Assembly (NCBI GenBank): GCA_036940085.1
Contig: JALLBK010000435.1
Location: 1 to 35,436, forward strand
Length of the DNA stretch: 35,436 nt
Reading direction: 5' to 3'
Source of the DNA: Discostella pseudostelligera
Lineage: Eukaryota > Bacillariophyta > Thalassiosirophyceae > Thalassiosirales > Thalassiosiraceae
Both the position numbers and the translations under genes were made by a program. Of the stretch, positions 10,215 to 21,492 are shown piece by piece. Position 1 is the stretch's first letter. Every line of letters begins with the position of its first letter. A model generated the notes under the pieces. It was not told the origin of the DNA and ran no database searches. It saw nothing but the letters and a program-made list of their open reading frames with translations.

Positions 10215-11820
10215 TCAGCCAAATCGCGACGCAATAGTTGCATGGTATGGAACATTCGAAATATCACCCACTGCCGCAAGAGACAATTTACTCTTTACCA
10301 TGGCCGAGTAGGCGCTGCTGACATCTGCCACCGATACAGCATCATAGGAATCTGCCAAGGCCTTGGCACTAAATCCACACGAATCCAAAATGGATGCCGT
10401 CATGGCATCGGCCAAACTCTTACTTCCAGCATCCAATGTACGGAGGGCCTCCGCCTTGGCAACATCCTTTGCCTTGGCAATGACAGCATCGGTTGGTGCA
10501 CTCACTACTGTCTTTGTCAATCCATCCAAGGTAGCCGACGCATCTCCCGGGACACACCCTCCATACACTCCCATAATACCCGGTGAAGCAAAGGCCGACG
10601 CTCCACTCATAGTAAGACAATGTTTCAACACATTCATCACGGGGGCGGAAGTAGGTCCCTCAAATGCCAATGCCACGTGTGTGTATCCCGTGGAAGGTGT
10701 CGACAGACGAGCCTCCCCCCCAAGATACGAGGAAGTTACCACAGCCGGTGCTGCTGCCGCTGCCTCAGTGGAGGATGGGAATTCCTCCTCGACCATACGT
10801 ACGAATGCCTCATGATCAGAAACACCAGTAGCCGCAAGGATGGCACCGTTGAGTGTGTAAGTGCGTTCGCGGAAGGACACGATGGAGGAACGACTAGCAC
10901 GGGCGGTGTAGTACGAGCGACCCATGGAAGATTGGGCACCGTACGCGGCTGCGTAGATTTGATCCGTGAGGGAGACCTGGTCCAAGAAAATTTGAATAGA
11001 GAGGAAATGTAACCATTGAGATAAAACGTTGACAAACCATATTGTGCGGGCAATAATCGACTCTTGATAGAACCAAATAATTTATTTCTTTTTCTCACCT
11101 GAGCATTCGACGAAACCTCCTCGACCTCCGCTGCCGCCAAACTCTGCGCTTCCTTCACATCCCACTTTTCAAACGAGCTAATAGCCGACAATAATGGTGC
11201 TACAAATGCCGCGTGTTCCCGAGCAGCTGTAAATCCAAGTGTCGCACCCCTCCTTCCCGCACTGGCAAAGAGTGAAGCGCCGACATCTTCCAAATTACGA
11301 ATAATTAATGCCGAGGATAGTCCACTACCGGATTTGAATGCCAAATATCGATTGGCAAGTGATGCACCGGCTTCGGAAGGGGATTCATTGGACGATCCAG
11401 CGTGGGGGTAGGTGAGTGCAATGGTCGAAGAGAGGGAGGCAGTTTCGGTAACAATTGTGAGACCGGAGGGGAGGGTGGTGACGCTGGAGAGACTGCCCTT
11501 TTTAGGTGCGGGTGAGGTCGCTGGGACTCTGAAATTAATTTTTATGTGCAAGGAGCGATAAAAAGCAAGAGAGAGGTTTAGATGATTTGGTCAGAAGACG
11601 AGGAGCAATTGCATCCACCAACACTAATACCAACACCTTATCGGCCGTCGTCGTCGCCGTCGAATCTAGCCAAATAAATTCAACAAAGCACACTATAACA
11701 TCGCTCTTACCCCGGAAATTCCTCGGCAGCAGTCAATACAGAGAATCCTCTACTACTTGACCCCACCGCCTTGGATGAAACGGCACGTGCCGCGTGGGTT
11801 AGGGCTCGACTCATCGCCAT
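10215..11820 (-). CDS. QCR2: Mitochondrial complex III core protein 2 (QCR2/UQCRC2-like, M16 fold), 3 exons
   Basis: Exons 11711-11820, 11099-11528 and 10215-10976; introns 11529-11710 (182 bp, GTAAGA...CAG) and 10977-11098 (122 bp, GTGAGA...CAG). The spliced frame encodes 433 residues. The start MAMSRALTHAARAVSSK is an Arg/Ser/Ala-rich, acid-free mitochondrial presequence ending near SRGFSV. The body reads LPSGLTIVTET..., then PHAGSSNESPSEAG, IIRNLEDVGASL, and across the second junction SSNAQ-VSLTDQIYAAAYG, all landmarks of the M16 superfamily in the core 2 arrangement. The zinc-protease HxxEH motif is absent at the expected place, so it is structural rather than the processing peptidase beta subunit. 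MPP-alpha is the main alternative, but its glycine-rich loop is not evident. It would act in the ubiquinol-cytochrome c reductase of the inner membrane. Confidence 0.85.
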
Positions 11821-12343
11821 GGTTCGTCTTGGATGGATTTTATCGGCAACACCTACCATAACACAAAAAGCGGCAGCGGTGCGCGCGCGCGCGGTGGAGG
11901 AGTCGGCGAGGCGACGGGCGACGGTCGTGTGGTGTCGTTTGTCTCTGCGATCTTTCGTCTGTCTGGCGTTGCGATTCCTCCTTCCACGTGGTTCATGCTA
12001 GGATCAGTGCACCCTTTAGCAATTTCCACGTGGCAGTTCACTACCACGTGGTTACTCCGAGGAATATAACTCCTAGATACCTCCGTACCCTTCTTTGCTG
12101 TCGTTGTCGACTGCCGTAGCAGATCACTATCCAGCCAGAATAACGATGAATGCGATACAATGGGAAATGAATAATATAATTCTTCGTTTCAGATAGGTTT
12201 AGGGGCAATTGAAGATGATGGTAAGCATGGTGGAACCATTCTAGATACATTCCTCATTCTATTCCTAATCCTATCATCGTGCTGAATGTGAATATGTACA
12301 ATCGACTCACTCCATCCAAAGAAAACTCGATTAAAGCCCCCGT
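11821..12343 (-). promoter_or_regulatory. QCR2 upstream region with three CCACGTGG G-boxes
   Basis: This 523-bp gap lies 5' of QCR2 and 3' of the TMEM234-like gene. It contains three identical CCACGTGG octamers at 11984-11991, 12026-12033 and 12044-12051, 160-230 bp upstream of the QCR2 ATG, consistent with bZIP or bHLH binding. An alternating purine-pyrimidine run, GT(GC)6G, lies at 11879-11893. No coding frame here looks real. Confidence 0.5.
11879..11893. repeat. Alternating GC dinucleotide tract
   Basis: The plus strand reads GTGCGCGCGCGCGCG, a 15-nt alternating purine-pyrimidine tract about 60 bp upstream of the QCR2 ATG. Such tracts can adopt Z-DNA; whether this one does is unknown. 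Confidence 0.7.
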
Positions 12344-12811
12344 CTAGAGTTCATTAACTCCATCCGTCACTACCACCACCTCTTCGTCATTGCTGGAATG
12401 TATGCAAACGGCAACTCCCAAAAGCACACAAATCACACCCGACACTGCTCTCCACGGTTTATCGACCTTTTCTCCCAATATAGCACTCGTTATACTCGAA
12501 AATACCATGGCGGTGGCATTGCATATCGGTACCGACAATGTTAAATTCGACGATGCCAATGTTTTGTAGAATAGTACTGATCCCAATTGATTGATCACGT
12601 AGGGGAGCCATATCTTGATATTAGCAAGATGGACCAATTTTGTAATGATGAATTGTAGTGTCCCATCTGTGGTATCATTCTTAGTTGTTGTAGTATTGGT
12701 TGGATCGGTTGTAGATTTAGTATCGACGAAACCCTTGCGCATGAACGGATTGGTGCAACCCCAGAATGCTCCGACGAGGACGAGACTAAATGCCTCCTTG
12801 ACATTGACCAT
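12344..12811 (-). CDS. TMEM234: TMEM234 (UPF0546) family small multipass membrane protein
   Basis: A 155-residue single-exon protein. The start at 12811 (MVNVKEAFSLVLVGAFWGCTNPF) was chosen because TMEM234 homologues begin exactly here. The frame continues 180 bp further upstream, but that stretch has no similarity and promoter-like composition. Four hydrophobic segments lie near residues 7-22, 66-84, 92-112 and 122-138. Diagnostic motifs are GAFWGCTNPFMRKG, LGSVLFYKTLAS and NLTLSVPICNATAMVF; the layout is that of the EamA/DMT-like half-transporter fold. A Thr/Asn-rich loop (residues 31-50) sits between the first two segments. The family's biochemical role is not established. The tail after residue 138 is acidic and short. 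Family identification is confident. Confidence 0.87.
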   Translation of the reverse strand: MVNVKEAFSLVLVGAFWGCTNPFMRKGFVDTKSTTDPTNTTTTKNDTTDGTLQFIITKLVHLANIKIWLPYVINQLGSVLFYKTLASSNLTLSVPICNATAMVFSSITSAILGEKVDKPWRAVSGVICVLLGVAVCIHSSNDEEVVVVTDGVNEL

Positions 12812-13464
12812 GATGCAAGTTTGCGATTGTGTTGTTAACAACTTGTTAGTGTGGAAGCGCCTCGATATCAATTGAACAACCCCAGGAACCGGAAGGATAT
12901 TGTTGAGTGGGAGGTGCACCGTCGGCCGGTCGGCGCGCGATGCAAAAGCGGTGTTCTTGTATTTGTGTAACGCCGCCACCACCACCGACACTCTAAGTGC
13001 CAGCGGGCAAATACGAATGCCTTACAACAGCCTGGTCAGAGCCTTCCCGTTGCTTTGATATTGGTAATACCGATTCTACTAATGGCCATGGTATTCATCG
13101 AAGTTGGCGATGCTTACTACTTGCTGCTCGTGATGCGGGCTTCGGCCTCCCGCCAAATCTTTCACCACCTATTTTTTGGCGGGAAAGAACAGCAGGTTTC
13201 CCGCCAAATTCAATACTTACACGTGGCAGTTATGGAAGATTTGGCACCACGCGTGCACGCACCGCCACCACACAAAACAAGCAGCACAATGACGACGGAT
13301 GGGGACGGCAACACTTTTCAAATCATCCCAACAATCGACGACGACGAAACGGCGACGACAATAGCCTGTGGTAATAACTTGACGGGTGGTGGTCCATTTC
13401 GACTCATCGTATCTACATTCACGTCTCATTGGTTCATATTAATAGCCTCCTTTTTCCCGCTACA
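12812..13464. promoter_or_regulatory. Divergent promoter between TMEM234-like gene and CCT5
   Basis: A 653-bp region. It holds three E2F-type elements within 57 bp: CTCCCGCCAAAT around 13147-13157, TTTGGCGGGAAA at 13175-13186 and TTTCCCGCCAAAT at 13197-13209. One G-box (ACACGTGG) follows at 13219-13226, 240 bp upstream of the CCT5 ATG. Overlapping open frames on both strands lack recognisable content and start or end inside the CCT5 first exon or the TMEM234 5' flank. Confidence 0.5.
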
Positions 13465-15446
13465 ATGTCTATGGTATATGGTGAGTGGGCGGGGTGTTTG
13501 AGTTTGCGTCATCGCGATTTACTTAGGGCATCGTCTGTGCTTGTTGTTGCTTCATACTTATCGTCGCTCTACTCTTTCGCCGTTTCATTAATTTGAATTT
13601 CTCTCTTGTTGCTTTCATTATTTTCAGATGAATACGGCAGGCCTTTCATTATTTTGAGAGAGCAGCAGGCCAAGGCGCGGGTGAAGGGATTAGAGGCAGT
13701 CAGGGTCAGTTGCAAAACATTACTTCTTAATGACCTCTTACTCGATGAATATTGTAGCAACGAAGGCAAAATCTCATTTCTCTTTTGCTGTTACTAAATT
13801 TTCACATGAGTCTACAGTCAAATATCTTGGCAGCAACCTCCATATCCAAAATTCTTCGCTCGTCCCTTGGTCCCAAAGGGATGGATAAAATCCTCGTCTC
13901 CCCCGATGGCGATGTTACCATCACCAACGATGGTGCAACGATTTTGGAACGCATGCATGTAGATCATGAAGTTGCCAAACTCATGGTCGAACTATCAACC
14001 TCTCAAGATGATGAAATTGGCGATGGAACAACGGGGGTGGTAGTCCTGGCCGGTTCCTTGTTGGAACAGGCCGAGAAACTCCTGGCCAGGGGGATACATC
14101 CCGTTCGCATTGCCGAGGGTTACGAGAAGGCAGCCGAGGTGGCCATTGCACAGTTGAATCTAATTGCCGATAGGGTGGAATTTTCAAATGACAATATTGA
14201 ACCATTGGTAACTACGGCAATGACGACATTGAGCTCGAAAATCATCAATGAGAACAAGCGCAAAATGGCAGAGATTGCTGTGAATGCGGTGTTGGGTGTG
14301 GCTGACTTGGATCGCAAGGATGTGAATTTCGACATGATTCGTATGGAGGGGAAGCCGGGAGGGTCATTGGAGGATACGGAGCTTGTGAATGGAATTGTAA
14401 TCGACAAGGATATTTCACATCCCCAGATGAGCAAGGTAATTAAGGATGCCAAGATGTGTATTTTGACTTGTCCATTCGAACCACCCAAACCCAAGACGAA
14501 GCATAAGTTGGACATCAACACCAAGGAGGCTTATGACAAGCTCTACAAGCAAGAGCAGGATTACTTCAAAGAGATGGTGCAGCAGGTGAAGGATTGTGGC
14601 GCTAACCTTGTCATTTGTCAGTGGGGCTTTGACGATGAGGCCAATCACCTCCTCCTTCAGAATGATTTGCCTGCCGTTCGATGGGTCGGTGGAGTGGAAA
14701 TTGAACACATTGCGATTGCCACGGGAGGACGGATCGTTCCTCGATTTTCAGAATTGAGTGCCGATAAGCTCGGAAAGGCTGGCCTAGTGCGCGAGGTGTC
14801 GTTCGGGAATACCAAAGATCGCATGCTTGTCATTGAAGATTGCGCCAACTCCAATGCGGTGACCGTCCTGGTGCGTGGTGGGAACAAAATGATTGTCGAT
14901 GAGGCGAAGCGTTCCCTTCATGATGCCATGTGTGTCGTGCGCAATCTAATCAAGGACAATCATGTCGTTTATGGTGGAGGTTCGGCCGAAATCGCGTGCT
15001 CGGTTGCGGTCAGTAAGCATGCAGATACCGTAGCGGGTGTGGACCAGTACGCTATTCGAGCATTTGCCGATGCTTTGGATGATATTCCCCTGGCCCTTGC
15101 TGAGAATTCGGGCCTTTCTCCCATTGAGGAGGTTGCCGCTGCCAAGTCGAGACAGTTGAAGGAGGGCTGTCCATTTATCGGGTTGGGAATTACCCAAGAT
15201 CCAACCGAGGACGGTTATCACTCCTGCAACATGAAGGATGTGTGCGTGTTTGAGACTTTGATTGGAAAGCAACAACAGATCCAGCTCGCTACGCAGGTCG
15301 TCAAGATGATTCTCAAAATTGATGATGTCATTGGTAAGTTGTTCGTATCATGAATTTGGCTCAGTTATTCATTTTTGTAATGAGAAGTACTGAATACCAC
15401 GCTAAATTCTTTCCATGCAACATCAGCTCCTTCGCATCATCAGTAA
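13465..15446 (+). CDS. CCT5: CCT5, epsilon subunit of the cytosolic chaperonin TRiC/CCT (4 exons)
   Basis: Exons 13465-13480 (16 nt), 13628-13704, 13818-15333 and 15427-15446; introns of 147, 113 and 93 bp (donors GTGAGT, GTCAGT, GTAAGT). The spliced protein has 542 residues, the family length, and begins [15 protein letters not shown], matching the epsilon-specific DEYGRPF start. It forms one of eight subunits per ring of the ATP-driven chaperonin that folds actin, tubulin and WD proteins in the cytosol. Visible ATP-site motifs are [10 protein letters not shown] (about 46-55), NDGATIL (68-74), [15 protein letters not shown] (96-110, catalytic Asp in GDGTT) and GGGSAEI in the C-terminal equatorial part. 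The C-terminus reads KIDDVIAPSHHQ after splicing. Without splicing, the reading would miss the first 31 residues and the correct tail. Confidence 0.96.
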
Positions 15447-15868
15447 GGACGGGAACCTTGGACAGTACATGTTGGTCGGTTGCGCGTTGCACAAACTTTC
15501 CACGAGATATGAGATGGGCACCCTATCCCGATTGTTGTTTGACTCAGTGGCACTCTCTTTCGGTCACGAACAACTCTAGATACTCGTCCGCTTGATAACT
15601 GATAGAATTATGCATTTTCATACTTGAAACTCAAGTACTCCTACGTGATATGAAATCATGGATGCAATAGCTGCTTTGGATCAATCCTAGTGGAAGTTGT
15701 AGTATCTATTGCTGGTAGATTCTTGGTCCAGCCAAAAATCGTACTAAATCCTCTGTAGATTCCACGTGAACCTTAGCGTAGACGTCGATTGTCGAATCAT
15801 CATCTTCATCGTATCTTTCATTTTCCCGACGGCGACAAACATTGCCAACAACAGTAGATAACTTCGAC
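15447..15868. promoter_or_regulatory. Intergenic: CCT5 3' flank and upstream region of the 7TM gene
   Basis: 422 bp. One G-box (CCACGTGA, 15762-15769) lies about 100 bp upstream of the next ATG. An 83-codon minus-strand frame (15706-15957) overlaps the next gene's signal peptide and shows no family features. Nothing else is recognised. Confidence 0.35.
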
Positions 15869-17750
15869 ATGAAGCCATTGCCTCCCCTCAACGCCCTCCT
15901 CCTCCTCGCGTCATTGCCATCATCGTTCGGCGAATTCCGCCGCTTCGATGGTCCCATCGCTGCCGCCTCAAACTACATCCACTTCAGTGAGGCCTACATC
16001 GTCACACCAGGATTTGTCGACATCTCCGACCTGACATTTGCCACTGTCGACAATGGTCGTCCGAACCAATACATACCCGAGGAACGGAATTGGGCAAATG
16101 ACGGTGATGATGAAACGTATATGGATGAAGGAGATGACTTTACTGGAGATGATGAGACGGGAGGGGGGAATAGATTCTTGGACGGGACATATGACGTCAA
16201 TGCGAGGCCATCTGTAAGTTCTTGGGCATTTGTTTTGCTTCTCAACTACTTTTGATCGAAACATAATTCTTACTGATCGCACTCGTATCTCTCTATTCAC
16301 TGACAGTTTGTCGACATTGTCCTGTTTCGTGAGGTACGTTGAGGCTGCCATCCATTTGGTGTATTACTTCTTTTAATTCGTCATTGGAGGCATAATCACT
16401 TTGTCATTCCTCCCCATTTCCACTCCATAGCCACCATCCTGCGCAAACACTCGACTTGGCTGTGATTGGAACGAACTTGGTATTGGGGCAGACGATGGTG
16501 TCGGCAACTTACGTTGGTGCTGCTCGGATGACTCCGCCGCCCTCGGATTGTGTATTGGTGGTCCCAGTCAGTACGGGCGCCTAATTGTTGATCAAAGCAA
16601 ATTCAATGGGCAGCATCGTTTTCTTAGTGTGCCCCCGTCCGGTGCTTGGCAGGGTGAAGTTGACAATGGCTTATTAGTTTTAGATGAGGAGAAGGATGCT
16701 GGGACTGGGAAATATATCCTGGTCGTGGCGAATTGCAATGACATTAAGGGAAGGAACTTAACAGTGTCGGGTACATATATACTAAAGTCCTCGCATGGAT
16801 ATTTACCAGGAAATCTATTTGGTGAAATGTATTTCTTCACTGCCATGATGATATGCACGGCGTTTGTTTTGGCGTGGTATAGCATGATGATGAAAAAGCA
16901 CCGTGATGCAACAATTCCCATCCAGAAATGGATCATTGGTACTATCGGTATTTGCCTACTAGAATTATTCTTCAAGGCGGGTGACTTATGGGTTTGGAAT
17001 ATTGATGGAACACGATTTTGGTTCTCACTTTACACGGGTGTCATTGTTGGGGTCTTGAAGCGAGCCATCTCACGTGTTTTGATCGTTATGCTATGCCTTG
17101 GATGGGGGGTTACCTGTGATAGCCTCGGGGACAAGATGAAAAAAGTTGTCGCCCTTGGATTGGCATATGCAGGAACATCGGCAGCACGAGATGTAATGGC
17201 GGTCCTTGCCATTACTGAAAATGAAGTGCTGAGTACTGAAGCCGAAACAGAGCTACTGGACGTGGTGGCAATATTGGCGCTAGCTACATCAATTATCGAT
17301 GTGATCTTTTATATGTGGATCTTTAATGCATTGAATGGTACCATGCAATACTTGGAGGATATGAATCAGAGCCGCAAACTGAAAAGATATCTTCGTCTGC
17401 GTTTGATTCTTCTTCTCTCGGTTCTTTTTGCTATTGTTTGGACGGTGTTTGGTATGGTGGATTCGTACAACGACCAGAGGCTCGTTAACGAGGAAATGAA
17501 CGGTTGGGTTCTGAATGCAGTGTGGGAATTCAACTATCTCTTTGTTCTTGTTGGTGTCTCGTGTTTGTGGGCACCTGAGGCTGGGGCAAAGGAGTACGCA
17601 TATGTCATGGAACTCTCTACGATTGGGAGTGATTTGCAATTTGATACATCAATGGTCGATTGTCCAGACGACGATGACGGCGAAGGTGCTGTGTCCGGCT
17701 CTAACCAATTCGAGGATGACTTGGATGTTGACAGAGGTGTCCATACATGA
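15869..17750 (+). CDS. TMEM87/GPR107-type (lung 7TM, GOST) membrane protein, 3 exons
   Basis: Exons 15869-16213, 16307-16333 (27-nt microexon) and 16431-17750; introns of 93 and 97 bp, all GT-AG. The protein has 563 residues, the size of TMEM87. The start at 15869 (MKPLPPLNALLLLASLPSSFG) is a clean signal peptide. The lumenal N-terminal domain is acidic; after the microexon (FVDIVLFRE) comes a Cys-containing stretch (SCANTRLGCDW, RWCCSDD) suggesting disulphides of a GOLD-like domain. Seven hydrophobic segments follow from GEMYFFTAMMICTAFVLAW, with DLWVWNIDGTRFW between segments and a cytosolic Asp/Glu-rich tail. The family (PF06814-type) acts in Golgi/endosome trafficking or as ion-conducting membrane proteins; the substrate is unknown. 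TMEM87 is favoured over GPR107 on overall look only. Its 3' end converges on the TLDc gene. Confidence 0.85.
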
Positions 17751-17893
17751 GGCCCACCTGTATGTTGCAAATAGATAGAGGGTCGCATATTATTTTATTT
17801 TAAGACGAGATATTTATGGAAGCCATTTTTTCTCTGGCTCAGCTCCATCTCGGTTTCATATGCTACACGTCAACTTTTCTGAATGTACTCAGA

Positions 17894-20800
17894 TTAATGT
17901 TCTCTGTTGTACGTTTCGAGGAACAATGCCGTCATCTCAATGTTCTCAGCTTCGGCAACAGAATTGCAAGGAGTCAATGTCCACACTTCCATATTCAATA
18001 TCTCGAATGGACTTCCATTTGCATGTAATTTCGACAGCGGAGGACTCTGAAATGTAGCGCAAGGAGACGATGTTCCTCTTAGAAGGTCAGAATCAATGGC
18101 AAGTCCAAATCCTCCCAAATCAGTTTGTTTGCCTGGAAGATCATCTCTGTTTTCGTCCCGAAGCAACCCGCCGCCAACCGCAAGCATATCATGGGTGCAA
18201 TATTGCACAAGATTATTCCTTCCAGACCAATAATAAACCTCTAACTCACTTTCAAGCTTTGCTTGGTCTAGGATAGAGTGCTGGGCATCTTTATCAGACC
18301 GTGACCTGCGCATTCGCCAGAGGAAAGATTCACCGTTGCCAAAATAATTCCAATTCTTTCGCCAGGGCAAAGAGGTGAAACTGCCAAAGACTTCGCCTTC
18401 AACTGTCTCAATAGCAATAAGAGTACGCCTCGTCCCACGGACATTCCGAAGCAGGGAAGGAAGCGACGCCCCATCTCTAACTAGAGAGTACTTCAGCCAA
18501 AAGTTATTGTCGGATATTGATGGTGGGAGAAAGTTCTGAAGACTCTCCATAAGTGGAGGCGACAAAACATGTGGATGACAAGCAATGTCATTGGCCGATG
18601 TTCCCAAGATTCGGAAGGGAAGTGAGTTGAATGCGCCGTATCCTTCGGCGTATTCATCTTCCAAGACGCCCCATGCGTCAACCGCAGCAGAGATGCTGCT
18701 CTCCAAGTCCCACGATCCAGCGTCGCTCAGAGGGTCACCATTTACTCGAGCAACTGAGCTATGATCGTTGACCCTACCACCTCGCGAAGAGCCTGACGAA
18801 TAAGTTGAATATTGCACGTCAAAATAAGTGAGTCAATGCAGCGAACAGAATAAAAGAAAACAAAGATTATACATTGCTCACCTCCGTTGATGGTTTCGAG
18901 ATGATGAGAAGAATGCAAATCTTCATTTGACAGACTGCGCAAGATTTCCGATGAATGACGCTCGAAGTTGATGTTCTTGATGATGAAACTATCATCAAGA
19001 TACCTGATCGGTAGACGAGAAGAAGACGAACTACTTTTGCGGGAGCGGGTGCTGTGGTCGCCATTCGAGAGCAAACTGCGATACTTTCGTACATTGTCGA
19101 TTGTCTCCAGCGGCGAATCCTCAATCTCGATGCCCATGCCCTCGTAGTTATTGGTCGATGCTTGTCGAATAAAAACGGGATATTCATTGTGCGATATCTT
19201 GGAACGTTCCCACGCCGCACCCTTAGGCAAGTTTGCCTTGATATCAATGTAATCAGCAGAATTCAATGACCGGTCGTCGTCAACATTGGACCCCATGGTC
19301 ACCTGCGAATCTGATCGTATGTCATGCGCAAGGCTCAATGGAGGGGGTGGTAAACTCGAAAAGGACGCCATTGGAGAGAAGACAGGATTGGCACGTGACA
19401 GCGGGAAGGGAGACAAGATGGAAGATATGGACACCGTAGACTCCGAACGTAGTGGGGCACCCAATCGCAACGGCGGAAGTGATGTCATTGCAGAAGCGCT
19501 GGATCCAAGTGAATCTGATCGGAGGGGTGCCGCCTTCCTGAGGTTGGGAAATGATATGATCGACATGCCACCGTCGCTCATGATTGAGGAAGTGGACGCC
19601 TGGTGTGCATTTGCAGCCTTTCCTTCCTCTTTATCCACGACCATGTATCCCCATGAAACACTGCGTGAATACTTTCCCTTCCTCAGTGGAGACATGGTTC
19701 TGAACGAAGAAGGCTTGATGATACCGACTGTATTACTTCGTCTACGCGAATCAGATTCCAGTGACGACGAGAGTAGTTTAGGAGGCAGTTCGCCAAGGTC
19801 TGAGGCAGTGGGGATTTCACCAACGTCCGAATTGTCTACCACATCGTGCGTCTGTCTATCCTCAGGGCGTGACGACTCTCGGAACATGTTCACATCTTGG
19901 TAGGAAGGTCCACCCTCCATCAATACTGCCACTGAATCGGTGGACGTGCCCCTTACAATTTCAGCATCATCCTCCGTCGCAGCATCCACCACAAAGACTT
20001 TGCTGTTGTCCTCATCGTACTCATCCTTAAATCCAGCATTGATCAACAGATTCTTAAGACGTTCTTCTGCGGAACTGGCTCTAGGACTTGGACGGAATAT
20101 ATCATTCTTATCACTATCTTCCACTCCCGAGGTAGAATCACTCATGAAACCAGTGTCAGAAGTAGTTGCGCCATTGAGAAACGAATCGTACCGCGAGTAC
20201 GACGAAGAGGATCGATGGAAGCTAAACTGCTTACTGGCGAACATGGTTCGTAGTACATTCATGCTGAAGGGAGAAATGCAACCTCCTCCAGCAGGTGTCG
20301 GTGGCCGTAACATGAGCTCATTCTTCTGTTTGGCGCGCTCCTCTTTCTCAATTCGTCGGATGGTTCGTTCATCCATTTTGGCCAGAGTCTTCTCGAAGGT
20401 TGTTTTTTGATAGTCCACCTTGCTAGTAGTGCCATCGCCTTTTGCAGGAGCCGTGGAACTGAGATCAGTCTCCGGATCCTTCAACAAAGTATTCGTCTTC
20501 ATAGTAGTAGCTAAGGGTGGAGGGTGAAATATACCCTTCTCCATCGGTAATCCCATCCTCATTAACGATCGACGTGCACTCCCCCCCGGTGTGACTACAA
20601 TCCCCGCCTCATGGGCACGAAAAAGACGATGAATATCCGTCCCCGATGAGGATTGACGCTTGCGCAACATGAGACGACTGAGGCGAGCTTCCGATGCTGC
20701 TTCGTGTGACAACTCATACGGTTTCTTCAGCTCAGTGTTGTTTGTGGCGGCAAACTCGCTTCCTTCATCGTTACCACCCCCATTCGAATCCTTCCCCAAT

Positions 20801-21492
20801 GATGAATTCATTGTTGTCCATTTATGACCAGGTACCTTCTCCACCACCTCCCCTGCCGACCCCGCGCACATGGTCCCAAAGAATAGATCCCCATCCATTA
20901 ATATCGAATGGGCAGCCATACATGCCTCTGATGCACCCGGTCCATTGAATTCGAGTAGTGATTCTAGAAAATTGCGTTCAGTGCCAGTTAATGCCGGATG
21001 ACCATTCGAATCCACTGCATTGGATAATGATTCGAGTGATTGACGTAGTAGGTGTTTCGAATTGGCCAATTGTTGTTGTTGCACTTCTTGTTTGGCCCGA
21101 TGTTCCTCGTCGAGAGATTGACGAAAGGGAGATGATTTGGGTGAGGATAGATCATCGTCGTAGGCGACAACGTAGGATTCTTTGGAGGTGGAGAATGACA
21201 TGGTGTTGACTTCTAATTTCTTCTCTTCTTCTCCATTGCCGTCGTCGTCGTCAGCATTGGTTTGGTTATGGTTATGCCCATTGAGCATGTCACGTGCACC
21301 GTCATGATTTGCATTGGGTTGATGGTAGTCGGCTACCAATGACGACGCCCATGATGAGGTGATATTCGTAGTAGGATCAGATGATGATCTCATTGCGTTG
21401 CGTTCGTGGCGTTCATCGCTGCTGTCGTTGGAATGATGTTGTTGTGTTGTTTTGGCATCGGGTTTGTGGCGTACTGCGTCGGTGGACGCCAT
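17894..21492 (-). CDS. TLDc-domain protein with long disordered N-terminus (2 exons)
   Basis: Exons 18882-21492 and 17894-18792; the intron 18793-18881 (89 bp) has GTGAGC...CAG. The spliced length is 1169 residues. The C-terminal part, about 947-1165, is a TLDc domain: FWLKYSLVRDGASLPSLL, TLIAIETVEGEVFGSFTSLPW, YFGNGESFLW, VGGGLL...GGFGLAIDSDLLRGTSSPC and a closing FEILNMEVW match the OXR1/NCOA7/TLDC signature. TLDc proteins protect against oxidative stress and bind the V-ATPase in animals and yeast; the role here is inferred. Residues 1-870 are Ser/Asp-rich and mostly low complexity, with a basic/coiled patch around KMDERTIRRIEKEERAKQKNE. The start at 21492 (MASTDAVRHK) was chosen; an in-frame ATG at 21585 (MGFIALELVQ) is possible. 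The domain call is firm; the N-terminus is less so. Confidence 0.85.

Noticed and set aside
12812..12991. 60-residue N-terminal extension of the TMEM234-like protein
   Set aside because: Family members begin exactly at MVNVKEAFSLVLVG; the extension lacks similarity and would take up the shared promoter.
13055..13501. 148-codon plus-strand frame upstream of CCT5
   Set aside because: It reads through promoter motifs and the CCT5 first exon in another frame; no recognisable protein content.
15706..15957. 83-codon minus-strand frame overlapping the start of the 7TM gene
   Set aside because: It is antisense to the signal peptide exon, has no domain features, and its Arg/Asp richness mirrors the sense Leu/Ser-rich codons.
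19286..20410. Long plus-strand frames (205 and 156 codons) inside the TLDc gene
   Set aside because: They are antisense shadows of the Ser-rich coding exon, caused by codon bias.
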